Below the pieces are notes generated by a model that saw only the letters and a program-made list of their open reading frames with translations, made no database searches and was not told the DNA's origin. DNA of 64,000 nt from Mesorhabditis belari (taxonomy: Eukaryota; Nematoda; Chromadorea; Rhabditida; Rhabditidae), in the NCBI GenBank assembly GCA_958450365.1, contig CAUEEP010000735.1, positions 811,501 to 875,500 on the forward strand, in the 5' to 3' direction. This document shows, in pieces, positions 12,221 to 23,970 of the stretch. Every line of letters starts with the position of its first letter. Position 1 is the first letter of the stretch. Position numbers and translations under genes: made by a program.

Positions 12221-12511
12221 CCGTAGTAGCTAAATTTTACATTACAGTAGCTAAATACAGTACTACTATTACAGTAGCTAACTTGGAAAGAGGAAACAAA
12301 AATATCTGCAAGAATCAAGGCTCGTTTCAATCTTCAAGATATCGCTTGTCTTCTCTGAACTCTGTCACCACAGAGAAATGCCAGTGGCAATAGGTGATAA
12401 ACAAGAAACACTAATTTACTCCAATTTGGCATCTAATCATCTAGGCATCAAGTTAATCACTGCAAATCATAAACAACATTGACTTTTATTTGAATTCCAT
12501 ACAAATCTTCA

Positions 12512-13621
12512 ATGTTTTCCCTTCAAAGCTTACCGTTTTCTTTAAAAGAATCCATTCTCGATCATCTTGATTTAGATGAAGTTTTCAATCTTTTGAAAAC
12601 CAATTACGATGTTCGGGCTTATTTCTTAAAACGTGGACCTTTCAACAAAACCCTTCTTGAGCTTAGTTTTTACTCTACAACTTCCTCAGTTCATAATGAT
12701 CGACTTTTCTGTCACAGCTTGCAAATTGAGCTCATCACCAAGGGAAAAACACTGAAATTTGAGGACATTCTCTCAATTTTACCGTCTGAATCTTCTCAAA
12801 TCTATCGATTGTCGTCACTTTTCGGAAACATTTCAAGCGTCAAGCAACTCTGGATTCAATTGTATGACTTTAGGCAAAAAGATGACTATTCTCATGAATT
12901 TTTCGATTTTATGCCTAAAATCTCAACCCTGGCTTCTCTTAATATTTATACCGATTGCTTCAACAAGTTTCAATCTTTGACTAAAACTTTGCGACCTCAA
13001 ATCACCGACGATTTCTCGTTCTCTTTCTACAAAGACGATGCACACGGCTTTGATGTTAGATATTTGAAAAACTATATTGAAAAAAGGCTTTTAACTCAAG
13101 GAAAGCTCAGTTTCTATGTGCCTTTATCAATTCTTTATCCGATTTTAAAGAAATTCAACTCCAAACACTTTCAAAAGAAGTGTCGCTCAAAGGAAGATTT
13201 TAGTGAATCGTTGAAATTTCTTCTTAAAAACGGAATGCCAAGTGAAAATCCAAAATTTCATTACAAATTCAGCACTGCTTACCTTAAGAATGTACCAAGA
13301 GATTCGATCGAAGAATTTCGATTTATTAGAAAGATTCTTCAATCAGAACTCATTGAACAAACAAATTTATTGAAAAAAATGAGCCGTTCAACAAATAAAA
13401 AGAAGATTATCAAGTTCGCAAGCTTTTACCGGCAAATCGATGATTGTAACAAGCTATTGTTTGAGTTGAAACTTTGTAGATTTGTTAACAGTAAACTTTT
13501 GAGACTTGAGCTTTCGATTCACCACAATGCTTTTCATAATCCAAAGAATTTGATTCAAAAGGCTTGGTGTTACTTGAATTATTGTAATTATTGTAATAGG
13601 GATTTGTCATATTATGATTAA
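12512..13621 (+). CDS. F-box-like protein, intronless, 369 aa
   Basis: Single uninterrupted frame from ATG to TAA. The N-terminus (residues about 5-45; LPFSLKESILDHLDLDEVFN) matches an F-box: Leu-Pro start, hydrophobic helices, then a conserved-looking NYDVRAYFLKRG. F-box proteins bind Skp1 and bring substrates to SCF ubiquitin ligases. The rest is Lys/Phe/Ser-rich with no recognisable substrate domain, as in the large fast-evolving nematode F-box families. Absence of introns suits that group. A Skp1-related gene lies 7 kb downstream, but adjacency alone does not show that they pair. The start was chosen because it directly precedes the F-box and upstream DNA is AT-rich and stop-laden. Confidence 0.75.
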   Translation: MFSLQSLPFSLKESILDHLDLDEVFNLLKTNYDVRAYFLKRGPFNKTLLELSFYSTTSSVHNDRLFCHSLQIELITKGKTLKFEDILSILPSESSQIYRLSSLFGNISSVKQLWIQLYDFRQKDDYSHEFFDFMPKISTLASLNIYTDCFNKFQSLTKTLRPQITDDFSFSFYKDDAHGFDVRYLKNYIEKRLLTQGKLSFYVPLSILYPILKKFNSKHFQKKCRSKEDFSESLKFLLKNGMPSENPKFHYKFSTAYLKNVPRDSIEEFRFIRKILQSELIEQTNLLKKMSRSTNKKKIIKFASFYRQIDDCNKLLFELKLCRFVNSKLLRLELSIHHNAFHNPKNLIQKAWCYLNYCNYCNRDLSYYD

Positions 13622-13788
13622 AATTCATCAACTTTTTCCATTGATTCTCCAAAATTTCCTCGGGTTCTTTATAATTCATTCCTTGATTTTGTTGATAAAT
13701 ATTGCAATCGAAACTCTTGTTGTATGTCCTAGCTACAGCGAGATCTTGTTACAATCTTGTTACAGTAAGTTTACTGAAAGAACATCTA

Positions 13789-14313
13789 TTGGGTTGGTGA
13801 ATTGAAAACTGCCGGACTTTGAACTAAAATTTATTCAACATAAAACCATAAATTCATTCCAAATAATTTCCATTATTATTGACGACTTCTGCCCATTTTA
13901 CAGGCAATTTGCGGCTTCCTCTTTCGTAGTAGGATTTTGGTTTGTGTGTGAGACAAGTGTGACACTCAAAAATGGAGGACTGGAGATGTCCGATGTTCCA
14001 GTTTGAGCACTTTCTTCAAAAGAAACCCATTTTGGTGCCAATAGAAAAGTTGTAGAGAATCAAAAATTAGGCTTATAACCAAATTTCCAAAAAGATACAC
14101 TTAGTAGTTTCGCTTAAAATGCAAGTTTTGTGAAAATGCGTAAATTTGGATTTCTTGAAAACCAGCCTTTGAATCGTTCTGAAAATTTGGATATAAGCTT
14201 GATTTTTGATTCTCTACAACTTTTCCATTGACACTAAAATGGGTTTCTTTTGAAGAAAGTGCTCAAACTGTCACATATGACAATAGCCGGCAGTTTTTAA
14301 TTCACCAACCCAA
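13789..14313. mobile_element. Mariner-derived MITE, 525 bp
   Basis: Complete copy of the ttgggttggtgaattg family with TA at both sides. Inner arms at about 14009-14075 and 14192-14268 are inverted repeats of one another. The left arm carries the transposase C-terminal end on the minus strand. Confidence 0.92.
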
Positions 14314-14463
14314 TAAAAATCAAGTAGTTTCTTAAATCAATGTTACAACCTTGTAACCATACTTATGCCGCACCCTGTATTCAGAGATTTCAGTAATTTT
14401 TTATCAATATCTTTTTTGATTTTGAAAATAAAACGATAAAGCCTGAGATTTCTTATCGATCTC

Positions 14464-14667
14464 AATCCGTTGGACTATAGTGTTTGGTCAATTTTGGAGG
14501 CAAGGCTTTGTGCAAAACCCCACAAAAGTTTGGAGGCTCTTAAGCGATCGTTGACCAGGGAATGGGATCGAATCACTCCGGCCGAGCTGCGGCCCATGGC
14601 CGAAAACTTCATCAAGTGTTTGAGGCTCTGCATCGGAGCCAAAGGTGGCCACTTTGAAGAAAAGTAG
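14464..14667 (+). pseudogene. C-terminal remnant of a Tc1/mariner-type transposase
   Basis: The frame reads from LDYSVW through WDRITPAEL to GGHFEEK and stop, matching the end of DDxD transposases (PLDFSVWG... GGHFE), as in the intact copy at 47391-48419. All upstream catalytic parts are missing. Just before it lies an element end, ccatacttatgccgcaccct, at 14357-14378. Confidence 0.7.
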
Positions 14668-14910
14668 ATTTTATGCTCTCTTTATATCATGTTGTTAATA
14701 AAAAATTGTTTCTGTTACAAAATCTTTTTGGATCTTTAAAAAATAGGCTAAATTAGACCGCAACTTTATTTCTGGTTCCCTGCAATCAGTATATAGTCTA
14801 AGCGTGAAGAAAAGACCTTTAAATTTCAAAAGGTATTTCTTTTCACCTGTTCTCTCTCACTTCCAAACCATTTTGAAAGAACAAAATTGATTCATTTCTA
14901 ATATCATTCA

Positions 14911-17386
14911 ATGTTTTTTGCCTCGGATTTCACGCAAAAACTCGTGATATCAGGAATTTACGATGTCGCAAGTGTTCTCTCAGTTATCCTATGCCCAGTG
15001 GTTTTGTATCTTTTGTATTTGGATCGGAAACGAGCCGACAAAACGCACACTATCTTCCAAATGGCGATCGTGGTGAGTGAATCAAAATTTTCTATTTGAA
15101 AACCATTAATCTTTAATCTTAATAAAAAGCACTGAATAGTTTAATTGGGAACTGAAATTTTATGCATTGAGGAGATCTCTTTCTTCCTATTTCCTTTCCC
15201 CTTTTGCTTGGCTGCTTGCTTGTTGCTTGTTCTTCTTTTCCTCTCTTCCCCTCACCTCACCTTTCTCGCTTTTCTTTTTACATTTAAAAAAATAATTTGG
15301 AAAAGAAAAAGGAGCTAAAGGTAATCGAATTCTCGACCTTCTGCTTGGCTACAGGCGACCTCTATCCACAGGCTGATCCCAAAGACAAAGAAGGCAGAAG
15401 AAGAAAGAAAGAGAAAGTGCACACGCTGTCTCACAAGTTCAAAAACAAAAGAAACCGTTTTAAAAAACTAGCTCTAATTCTAGCTTTCAGTGCACCTTTT
15501 TTCTTTGTGATCTCTTTCTGGGCATCACGAATCCGGTGTTTTTACTTCCATATCCCGCCATCTACTGTGTGTCGCCGATCTTCAACGCAATCACCATTCG
15601 ACCATGGATAGCGAAAAATATATTCGTAACAACTTTTACCAACAGTACTTAACACTTTGCATTCAGCTCAACTACGTTATTGGAGAAATCTTTATTATCT
15701 ACTTGCTCGCTGTGACGTTTCATAATCGCTTGTTTTTATTGAGGAATGATGGCCGAAAAATTCAAAATTCACCCGTTTTCATTGCTTGTTCGACTTTTAT
15801 AGGCATTTTTCTGACTTTTTGCATTATTACCGCGCAAGGGTTGCCGTTTTTCGATGCAGAAGCAATAGAGAGAGAGGTGAGTGGATGAAAAGATCAAAAC
15901 TCACAAGGAAATGGTCTTAACTCAAAGCATTGAGTTGGAAAATAAAGTTCACCATTGTGGTGATTTGGCATAGGCTCTGGTTTTTTGATTTAGGCTTTTG
16001 ACGAGTATGGAAGTGGTCTCTATCGACTTGTGATCATTTTTGTCTATTTTGCGTGGGGCATTGTGTCTCCGAGGGATTCTGATGTCATGGTGGGTTTTCT
16101 TCAGATAGTTTTTCACCATGCTAAGCGGATTCGAATCCAGTAAAATCGTAAGCCAAACTTTTGGAATGAACCAAGAAAAGTTTCAGGATCACTCGAATGT
16201 CCGAATCCCCGACGAAATACTGACGTTTATAAAAGAAACACCGGGTAGCTTCTATTGGGTGATTAATCGGTCGATCATTCGATATGCTGCTATTTTATTA
16301 CTAATCTTTTGTTTTTTGTTGGGGATCGAAACTTGCTACATAGTGCTTAGGATATTTCATTTTACGTACAAACTCGGTAAGAATATTCGAAGTAAACAGG
16401 CTCGGCAAACACAAATCGGCTATGTGCAAATTCTTCTATTACAGGTGGGAAATGGGCTAGAGTGGTAACAAAATGAAGTAAAACGGACAGAATCTAAAGG
16501 AAACATTTAATTAGGGATCTTTTATACAAAAGTTGCATGGTAATTTACAAAGTTATGTAAATTTGCATGAAATTTTTCGACGAAAGAAACACAAATATTC
16601 GATTTTCAATCGCGCTTAAGGCTTACAAACGAATAAAATCCTTTTTCAGTTCTTTGCCCTTCCCCCTATTCTATGGCCTTCCACTTTTTGCTCTTTTCCT
16701 GAATGTGTTTCAAGATTATGTTAACCTATATTCTGGTTAGTGAAAAAGTTCTGATGAAATCAGACATTGATAAAACAGGGGTAGGCTAGTTTCCGCAACT
16801 TTTTTGCGCAACAGAGTCATTTGCGCAACTGGGTCGTTTGCGCAACTCCCCATAACTTCCTTTTAAGTAGGCGAATTCTTTATGATTTTGGTTTCATTTT
16901 GTAGATCTCAATAAGTGCAACAAAATGAAACCAAAATCATAAAGATTCGCCTACTTAAAAGAAAGTTATGGCGAGTTGCGCAAACGACCCAGTTGCGCAA
17001 ATGACTCTGTTGCGCAAAAAAGTTGCGGAAACTAGCCTACCCCATAAAACAAGCACTTGTCTTTTCAGTCTCATGCATCATAATGGCCTATGTCAGTTGG
17101 CATTCCACGGTAAATTGTTTGATTTTGATTTTTGGCGCAAAGTCTATGCGGGGACTTCTCTTCAAAAAGATCAAGGAGTTGTGGTCAAGTAGGTCTTGAA
17201 ATAGTGAAATATTTTAGAAAAAGTATTACTTTTCTGAACTTAGACTTGGATTTTTAACGACTTGAATCCTGTTGATTTTGATGAATCTTGAATCTCGAAT
17301 CGACTTGAATCATCGACTTATTTTAGCCTATCACAAGTATCACGGAGAACACTCAAATGGTCGTGACCCAGTCGCTGGAAAAGTGA
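14911..17386 (+). CDS. 7TM chemoreceptor-like protein (nematode type)
   Basis: Probable plasma-membrane chemosensory receptor. Exons I support: 14911-15072, 15491-15625, 15667-15876, 15994-about 16062, about 16109-16464, 16650-16735, 17069-17109, 17327-17386. Hydrophobic segments in order: VLSVILCPVVLYLLYL, TFFLCDLFLGITNPVFLLPY, an IIYLLAVTFHNRLFLL segment with a following Arg-rich loop, FIACSTFIGIFLTFCIITA, YRLVIIFVYFAWGI, AAILLLIFCFLLGIETCYI, and LPFPLFYGLPLFALF, then SCIIMAYVSWHST. The TM2 pattern with ..NPVFLLPYPA.. resembles srh/str-type receptors, but I cannot fix the family. The joint between exons 4 and 5 needs a weak GTGTCT donor and a 46-nt intron, so a small lesion there is possible. 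A foldback transposon sits in the intron before the penultimate exon. Confidence 0.65.
16778..17043. mobile_element. Foldback element with perfect 8-bp target duplication (hAT-like MITE)
   Basis: Almost perfectly palindromic: the left arm ggggtaggctagtttccgca is repeated inverted at the right end, and the arms of about 120 bp meet near 16903-16921. It is flanked on both sides by ataaaaca (16770-16777 and 17044-17051). An 8-bp duplication is typical of hAT-like elements. No coding. A relative lies at 38396-38570. Confidence 0.85.
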
Positions 17387-17636
17387 ATCAACGAGGGAAT
17401 GTGAAAGTCGTTGCCACGAGTAGGGTGAAGCCGTTAACGAATAATGTGCATACGTGATTTGATTTTGATTTTGATTTGAGTGTTTTTTTGATTGTTCAAA
17501 AAAATTTCTAATAAAGTTTTCCCGGCTGCACAGACAATTTTTGTATATTTGATGCTGAAAAAAGGCTTTGTAGTTTTCGCATAATTTCAATTAATGGGTT
17601 TTTCGACAGGTGCAATTTCTTAAAATTTATGGAGTT

Positions 17637-17746
17637 TATATGCGGTGCGCTATCACACAGCGCATTGCGACCATGACGATTAAACGCTTCAAGGAATTGG
17701 GAACAGATGCTGATAGAGCTGGCCAAGGAAAACGGTGTTCTGTAGT
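17637..17746 (+). pseudogene. Remnant of a Tc1/maT-type transposase HTH
   Basis: A short frame reads ITQRIATMTIKRFKELGTDA then DRAGQGKR, matching the second helix and linker of Tc1-like DNA-binding domains (IKRF.ELGT..DRPGRGRK). No ends or catalytic part recognised. Confidence 0.55.
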
Positions 17747-19025
17747 TCATTCATAATCGGCTACAACATATAGATTATAAAGTTTGTAAGATTGAAATTG
17801 TGCTTGCAATTGTGCATAAATTTTTCGGTGAAGTTTTAGACTGAATTTTGATATTTGCCAAGATTGATCTTTATTCTTCTTTCGTATGTTTTTGCTAGTC
17901 AACGCCTATTCATAATAAAATTGGAATTTCTTTCCAAAAGACAGGTGAAGCACAATGCAGAACCAAAAGCGTTAGCCGCTTTTCTCTGAATCACAATTTA
18001 CCGTGGAATGCCAACTGACATCAATCATATGTAGGCACTGCAAAAATTTATTCCCTTTGTTGAACCGTGCTCGGATTTTCCTTACGTGCGAGTGGGTGAT
18101 AAACAGCATTTTTCCTAGTCCTGATAGGAGTGCATTGGGCTAGCTGTATTCATCGTCAAAGATGAAAGAATTTGGCAGGAATCTTTTAGATCGGTTAGGC
18201 TCAGGCCTGGTCTGGACCAGCTAACACCAGAGCCAGTTCTAGGTCAGTTGCTCGGATCGTCCTGCAGATGGCATCATCTGGCCAGTTCTAGGCTTTATCT
18301 AGAAGCCTCTAGAAGCCAAAAGCCTCTAGATCCATCAAAGCCAGGTCTGGACTTGGCTTCTAACTAGGCACTGGTCTTCACTGGTTACAGCTTCAGGCCA
18401 GAACCAGCCAGAGCCAGCTACCAAGCCTGGGATTTGTTGGGACATTTCTGTTTTGAGCTTGGCATATTCTATGGCTTCTGGCAAGCCTAAGTACTTACTA
18501 TTAAGCCAGGAAAGCAGTAAAGACAAGTCATGCCGGTAGCTAACCTACAAAAAGCCTAGGTCGGGCAAGGCAAAATCTGAAAACCAGATCGGGACCTGGC
18601 TTTTGGATAAACCTAGCTTTACTGTTCTGTTAGGCAAGACCAGTGCCAGAAAAAATCTTAGTAATAATTAATCCCTCTTTTACACTCACATCACAATCCT
18701 TGAACCCGTCCATTTTCAATGTTTTTGCAATCGAGAACTCTATCAACTTACTATTAGCGGTCGATTTTGACCAAACAATCAGTATCACCAAATCCACAAC
18801 CGTATACTTCAAAATTATCGGGTACCATAAATATTCATTTACTATTGGGTTGGTGAATTGAAAACTGTATATAAGCTGGCACTAGTATAGAAGCCGGCAC
18901 TCGTATCGAAGGCTCGTATGTATATATTGGGTTGGTCTGCAGAGTCTATAGAATCTTTAGAAGTATTTAAAAGTTAAAAACAAGACTTTCATTAGTCTTT
19001 GTCTTGGGATTTATCAAAACGATTA

Positions 19026-19317
19026 TTGGGTTGCTGAATTGAAAACTGCGGGACTTTGAACTAAAATTTATTCAACATAAAACCATCAATTCATTTCAAA
19101 TAGTTTCCATTATTATTGACGTCTTCTGCCCATTTTACAGGCAATTTGTGGATTCCTCTTTCGTAGTAGGATTTGGTTTGTGTGTGAGACAAGTGTGAGA
19201 CTCAAAAATGGAGGACTGGAGATGTCCCAGTTTGAGCAATTTCTTCAAAAGAAACCCATTTTGGTGTCAATAGAAAAGTTGTAGAGAATCAAAAATTAGG
19301 CTTATAGCCAAATTTCA
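19026..19317. mobile_element. Truncated mariner-derived MITE
   Basis: Starts after TA with ttgggttgctgaattgaaaa and follows the family consensus as far as gcttatagccaaatttc, then abruptly changes into a sequence shared with 14381-14455. The right half and right end are missing. Confidence 0.8.
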
Positions 19318-20616
19318 AATTCAAAGATTTCAGTAATTTTTTTTCAATATCTTTTTTGATTTTGAAAATAAAACGATAATGCCTGAGATTTCTTAATGAA
19401 TTGAAGCTTTTTAATGAAAACGCGAATGAAAATGATTGAAAATCATGATTGCTTGAAATAGTGTGTTCCACAGCTGGAACCTTGGAGTTTAAAAGCTGAT
19501 TATTGCACAACTTTTCACTAGCAAAAAAAGCATAAAAGAACTTTTTGAAATCTGGAAGAATCTGAAAGAATTCATATGCATTGATCCAATAATTGAAGAG
19601 TATGGCAAACTTAAAATATGCATTGATTATTCTGCTTTCTCGTGGACCACCACCGCTCAGCTAACAAGAAGGATTCAACAAAGTGACTCCGGTTTTCATC
19701 TCCCATCGCCCATGATTTCTAAATTCTTTTTACCTTCTCCATATCCAAGTGCTCTTGGGCTTTCTCAGCAACTCGAGTAAATTTCCAAGCCTTCAAATGA
19801 AAAACTAAACAAGTAAACAAATAAAACAAGAATTTACAGAAAAACACCGCAATGGAAAAATGATTCTGCACAGCTAGAAGCTCAGCCAGTCACCCAGTCA
19901 ACTCAAGTATATCTACAGCATCAAATGGTTTACTAGTCATGCCAACAATGCTTTCAATCAGTTTTGGATTCAACCAATTACATATCAATCATATTAATCT
20001 ATCCAGAAAGCAAAACTTCGATCTTATTTTGCTTATCATTGTGTTTTTGCTTGTGTTCTGGCGTGGGGTGTTAGCCTTTAAAGTAGGAAAACGAGCTAAA
20101 ACCATTCTCACTAAAATCAGATTCTCAGATGAGTGTCGTAATCTAATTTTTTGATATTGTTTCCAGATTCATCTAATCCTTTGTGCCGTATCGATACTGC
20201 AGTACCCAGCTTTCTCTCGATTTATTTGCCTTTGCCAACGGGCTCCAGATACATTTAATTGTCCCATATCTGGCCCCATTTTGCCGATTTTGACCAATTT
20301 TCTTACCATATCTAGAAATTCACACAAATCTGCTCAACAATAATTTCCCGATCCACTATAAATAGAGATCCAAATTGCCATTCCAATCATTCACAAAGCA
20401 TCTTCTCTTCTCTACTTTGAAAACTCTCTTTTAAGCTTTTAACTTTAACAGCTTTCTAACCTTTTTTTTTCTTTTGATTCCTTTAATCTTTTAACATTAT
20501 TTTTTAATTAGCTAATCTGTTAAGAAGTAGTTTTTTTTGATTCAATCTTAACTCCATTTTTCATTTTATAATACAATTTTAGTTTCTCAACTTTCCTCAC
20601 AAAAATCTCTTCGAAA

Positions 20617-22079
20617 ATGTCCATTGAAGGCCCATCTGATGCAAAGCGAGCCCGTGAAGAGGATGTTGTTTTTCGGGTAAGGAAATAAACCACTAGAAGA
20701 AAATATATTCAGTTAAAAGAGTAATAAAAGAAGCTTTTTGAGTAATGCCCTTTTTTCCAGGTCATCTCCAAAGAGGACAAGGAATTCACCTTGTCGAAGA
20801 AAGCGGCGCAAATTTGTGGAACCGTCAATCACTATGCTGAGGTTTGGAAAGAAAATAAATAGCATTTGTTTTCTAATTTAGCATAGAAATCTATAAAGTT
20901 GGACGATTCTCAAAGTTTAAATATCTTTTCTCTTTCAGAACACCGGTTTGACAGACGATGAGGCGATCTCAAAAATGGAACCGATGGCTCTTCCAAATGT
21001 TTCCAGTGAAAGCCTTTATTATGTGAGTTTTGAATGATTTTAATCTTTTATAAAATCAACTTTTTATCAGTTTCAAATCTAAATCAAATTCTTGAATTCA
21101 TCTTTCAATTTCAGATCGTTCGTTGGTGTGAACAACACCGCGACTGTCCGGCTTGGGAAGAGGAAAAATGGTGGGTGAATTCATTGATTTAATTGAATAA
21201 CTTAATAATTTAATATTTAGAAATGAAGTTTGCAATTTGATTACTCGCAAAGAGCCTTAATTCTAACAATTCAGGTGGGAAAACGAACGCGATGCTGAGT
21301 TGACGAAATGGGAGAAAGAATTCATGGCCGAGATGACTTCCGAGGCGCTTCACGATGTTTATTTGGTTGGCTTTTGCAAATAATACATTATAAGCCTTTT
21401 CGATAATAAAATCAAAACATCTTACTCTTTCAATCTGAAAAATCCCTTACCAATTCCTTTTCCAGGCTGCCAACTACATGGACATCAAGTGTCTTCTCGA
21501 TAAATGCGCTCAAACAATCGCCGATATGATCAAGGTGAGTTTCAAAGAGAAATTTGCATAGAAATAGCTATAAAAGCTTTGAGTAAGTCTCAAATTTTGA
21601 ACTCTTTTCAATTCAAATTTCAGGGAAAATCACCGGAAGAGATCCGCGAGATTTGGGGAGTGGAGAACGACTTTACTGCCGAAGAGGAAGAGGCAATCAA
21701 GTAGGTTTTAAGAAGAATTGTAATTGGATAGAAGTTTGAACTGATTGAATCTTAATCTTGACTTTATACCATTTGCAATTTCAAGAAGAATGGTATCAAT
21801 GCAAGAATTAATAGCCCTAGAGTAGATTGAGATAAGGATTTGAGAGACTTCTAAAGGCTATTTTAAAGGCTATTCTAAAGTTTTCAGGCTAGAAACCCAT
21901 TTAATTTTGATAATGAATAACATATACAAATGTCGATGAGCAGAATTTGAATGAAATATCTTAATTTCTGTGTTTTCAGGAATGAGGACCCCTGGAAGGT
22001 GATTCTAGACTATCAAGAGAAACTCGATAGAGAAGAAGAAGAAGCCGCTCAACGGGGATCGTCGTTGACTCAAGCCTGA
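20617..22079 (+). CDS. Skp1-related protein (SCF adaptor), 205 aa
   Basis: Skp1 homologues link F-box proteins to cullin in SCF ubiquitin ligases, in cytosol and nucleus. Exons: 20617-20676, 20761-20841, 20939-21022, 21115-21170, 21275-21365, 21466-21534, 21624-21700, 21980-22079 (618 nt, 206 codons with stop). The BTB/POZ-like N-terminal half carries FTLSKKAAQICGTVNHYAE and ends YYIVRWCEQHRDCP. The C-terminal Skp1 domain shows HDVYLAANYMDIKCLL, a CAQTIADMIKGKSPEEIREI segment, then NDFTAEEEEAIKNEDPW, all hallmarks of the family (F-box-binding helices). The family ends near the EEE-rich WC/W motif; here about 25 Glu-rich residues follow. A poly(A) signal AATAAA is at 22197-22202. Expanded skr families are common in nematodes; I cannot assign the orthologue. 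Confidence 0.93.
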
Positions 22080-22679
22080 GCTGAGCCTGAGCTCTTCAAA
22101 AACAATTCTTGATCTCACTTATTTTATAGTTCTTTAGCTATGTTTTTAAGATGTTTTTTCCAAATTTTCTCCTAACTTTTGCCTTTTATTATATGAATAA
22201 ATTTATTGTAGAAGTTTTGTACCAGAAACCGCAAATTGACACAGAGAATACCAAGGTTTTGCTAAAAAATTTTGTGCCTTTAAAAGTCAAGACTAATCTG
22301 TGTCAAGTGTAACTTTTAGAAGAGTTCTTTTGTCTATTGGACTCTGGACTTTGTTGGACTTCATTAGACATGGGCATCGGGTCGGGTCAAAAGTGGCCCG
22401 CTGACCCGACCCACGACCCGGCTTTTTTCCCGGGTGACCGATCGACTTACTCATTTGTCTAATGAGTAAGTTCAGGTGACCCGCTGAACCGACCCGGCCG
22501 CCAAAACTCGAAAATGGACATGTCTATTACTCATGTGTACCAGTCGACAATTTGGTTTTAGTGAGAAACGGTTCCAATTGAGATTCCTCTTTCAAGATAT
22601 TTTCATTTTCATAATGTTTTTTCTTTGTTAGATTCTTGGCACTTTTGTAAAAGTACAAATCGAATAATGCTTATGAAAA

Positions 22680-22962
22680 TACAAAGCATGCACAACAAAA
22701 CATGCAAACATGGAAAGTCTGAAAAAGGCTCTGAAGAAAGCCTGAGTGGAAATTCCACAAAGTACCCTGCGGGCCGCCGTGGAAAGTTATCCAAAGCGTC
22801 TTAAAGCCGTTATCAAGAATAAAGGTGCCCATATTGTTATTTTTTTAAATGAATATGATTACTGTTGTTAATTTTAAATAAAGTTTACATGAATCCGCTC
22901 ATATTTCATTACGATACACGGTTCTGAGTCTGTAACCATACTTATGCCGCCCTGTAGCCTGT
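22680..22962 (+). mobile_element. 3' remnant of a Tc1-like element
   Basis: Broken frames give VEIPQSTLRAAVESYPKRL then KAVIKNKGAHI, the C-terminal signature of Tc1/Tc3-like transposases (IP..TLR..V.S...RL...I..KG.HI). The end ccatacttatgccgccctgt follows at 22942-22962. A similar end is at 14357-14378. One in-frame stop is visible upstream of VEIP. Confidence 0.6.
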
Positions 22963-23185
22963 AGCCTGTAGCCTGTAGCAATAGCAATAGCAATATAATC
23001 TCTCTTTTGGCCAAAACTTTTTACAGAGAAGCTGTATTTCAAAAAAATAATGGTGTCATCTTCTTGGCTAATATAGGTAATTTTGAAAAGTTAAAAAGCA
23101 TTAGATAAAAGTGGCCTCTATCACAAATTTTCCCTATTTTAAGTACTTCATTTTAGGCTTTGAATGGAACCCATTACCTATCCAT

Positions 23186-23970
23186 TAATCCATTAAAAAC
23201 TTGTCTAAAGTCTGGTCACTCAAAAAGTGATCAAGTCACTTCAGCTGAAGATATCTCTTAATTTTTACCTGAAGCCCACTCTGGTTTTTTTGGCAAAAAG
23301 CTTTTGAAATATAGTCAAGTTTATCGAAAAAATCTGGGAAGAATTGATGGCTTGGTTTTTGAGAAATCATGGTGCAAAATTTTTCTACGAACTTTCTTGC
23401 CAACCTAATAATTCCCCTTGCGGCGATTCCTCCCTTACGATTCTTGTTTCAGCTAACAAAAGAATAGTTTTACCGAATCGGAATCGGAAGAATATTTTCG
23501 GTTCCTATGTCCACTGTCTACGGTTTCCCATGTCGACATCTCCAGAGTTGTTCCAAAAAGGCAAAAGCCTTGGTTAGCCAAGCCAGCCAAGGCCAGGCCA
23601 GCCAAAGCCAGGACAGGTCTGAATTTTTGATTCTAGTAACAACCCTGTACATGTCTACATGTCTACGAAACCGCTCCTTATAAAGGCGAGTTCTTTTATT
23701 TTGCTGACAAATGGTACGGTACCGGACAGATCAATATTAACGTACTTATCAATATCAACGTACCGATCCATTAACCCATTAAAAACTTGTCTAAAGGCTA
23801 GTCACTCAAAAGTGACCAATCAGCTGAAATCTCTTATTTTTGACCTGAAGCCTGCTCTGATTTTTTAGCAAAATTTTTTTGATAAATATAGTTAAGTTTA
23901 TTAAAAGAACTTGGGAAGAATTTATGGCTTGTTTTTTCAGAAATCATTGTGCAAACTTTCTTGCTAATCT
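23186..23970. repeat. Direct repeat of about 220 bp (mariner 3' ends)
   Basis: 23186-23412 and 23764-23970 are diverged copies of the same sequence (cattaaaaacttgtctaaag ... aactttcttgccaacctaat). Both end at a mariner-like terminus (ttaggttggcaagaaagttc reversed), suggesting two truncated copies of one element side by side. Confidence 0.7.

Larger units (their letters stand above)
11071..12511. other. Intergenic region with two transposon remnants
   Basis: Between the receptor stop codon and the F-box gene. Apart from the mariner fragment at 11502-11720 and the MITE at 11997-12220, I see only AT-rich unique sequence. Confidence 0.6.
17387..20616. other. Intergenic region with transposon debris
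   Basis: Contains the Tc1-type remnant at 17637-17746, an inverted 29-bp copy of a chemoreceptor exon (17993-18021), a ccagg/agcc-rich low-complexity field (18150-18640), a solo mariner end (18845-18930) and a truncated MITE (19026-19317). A short frame at 19939-20154 has one hydrophobic stretch (LILLIIVFLLVFWRGVLAF) but no family resemblance, and I do not call it a gene. Sequence just upstream of 20617 is pyrimidine-rich, as expected before a nematode start. Confidence 0.55.

Noticed and set aside
15297..15611. 104-codon basic frame beginning MEKKKELKVI
   Set aside because: It runs through an intron of the chemoreceptor-like gene and crosses its second exon in the wrong frame.
16968..17192. 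74-codon frame MASCANDPVAQ
   Set aside because: Lies mostly in the right arm of the palindromic foldback element.
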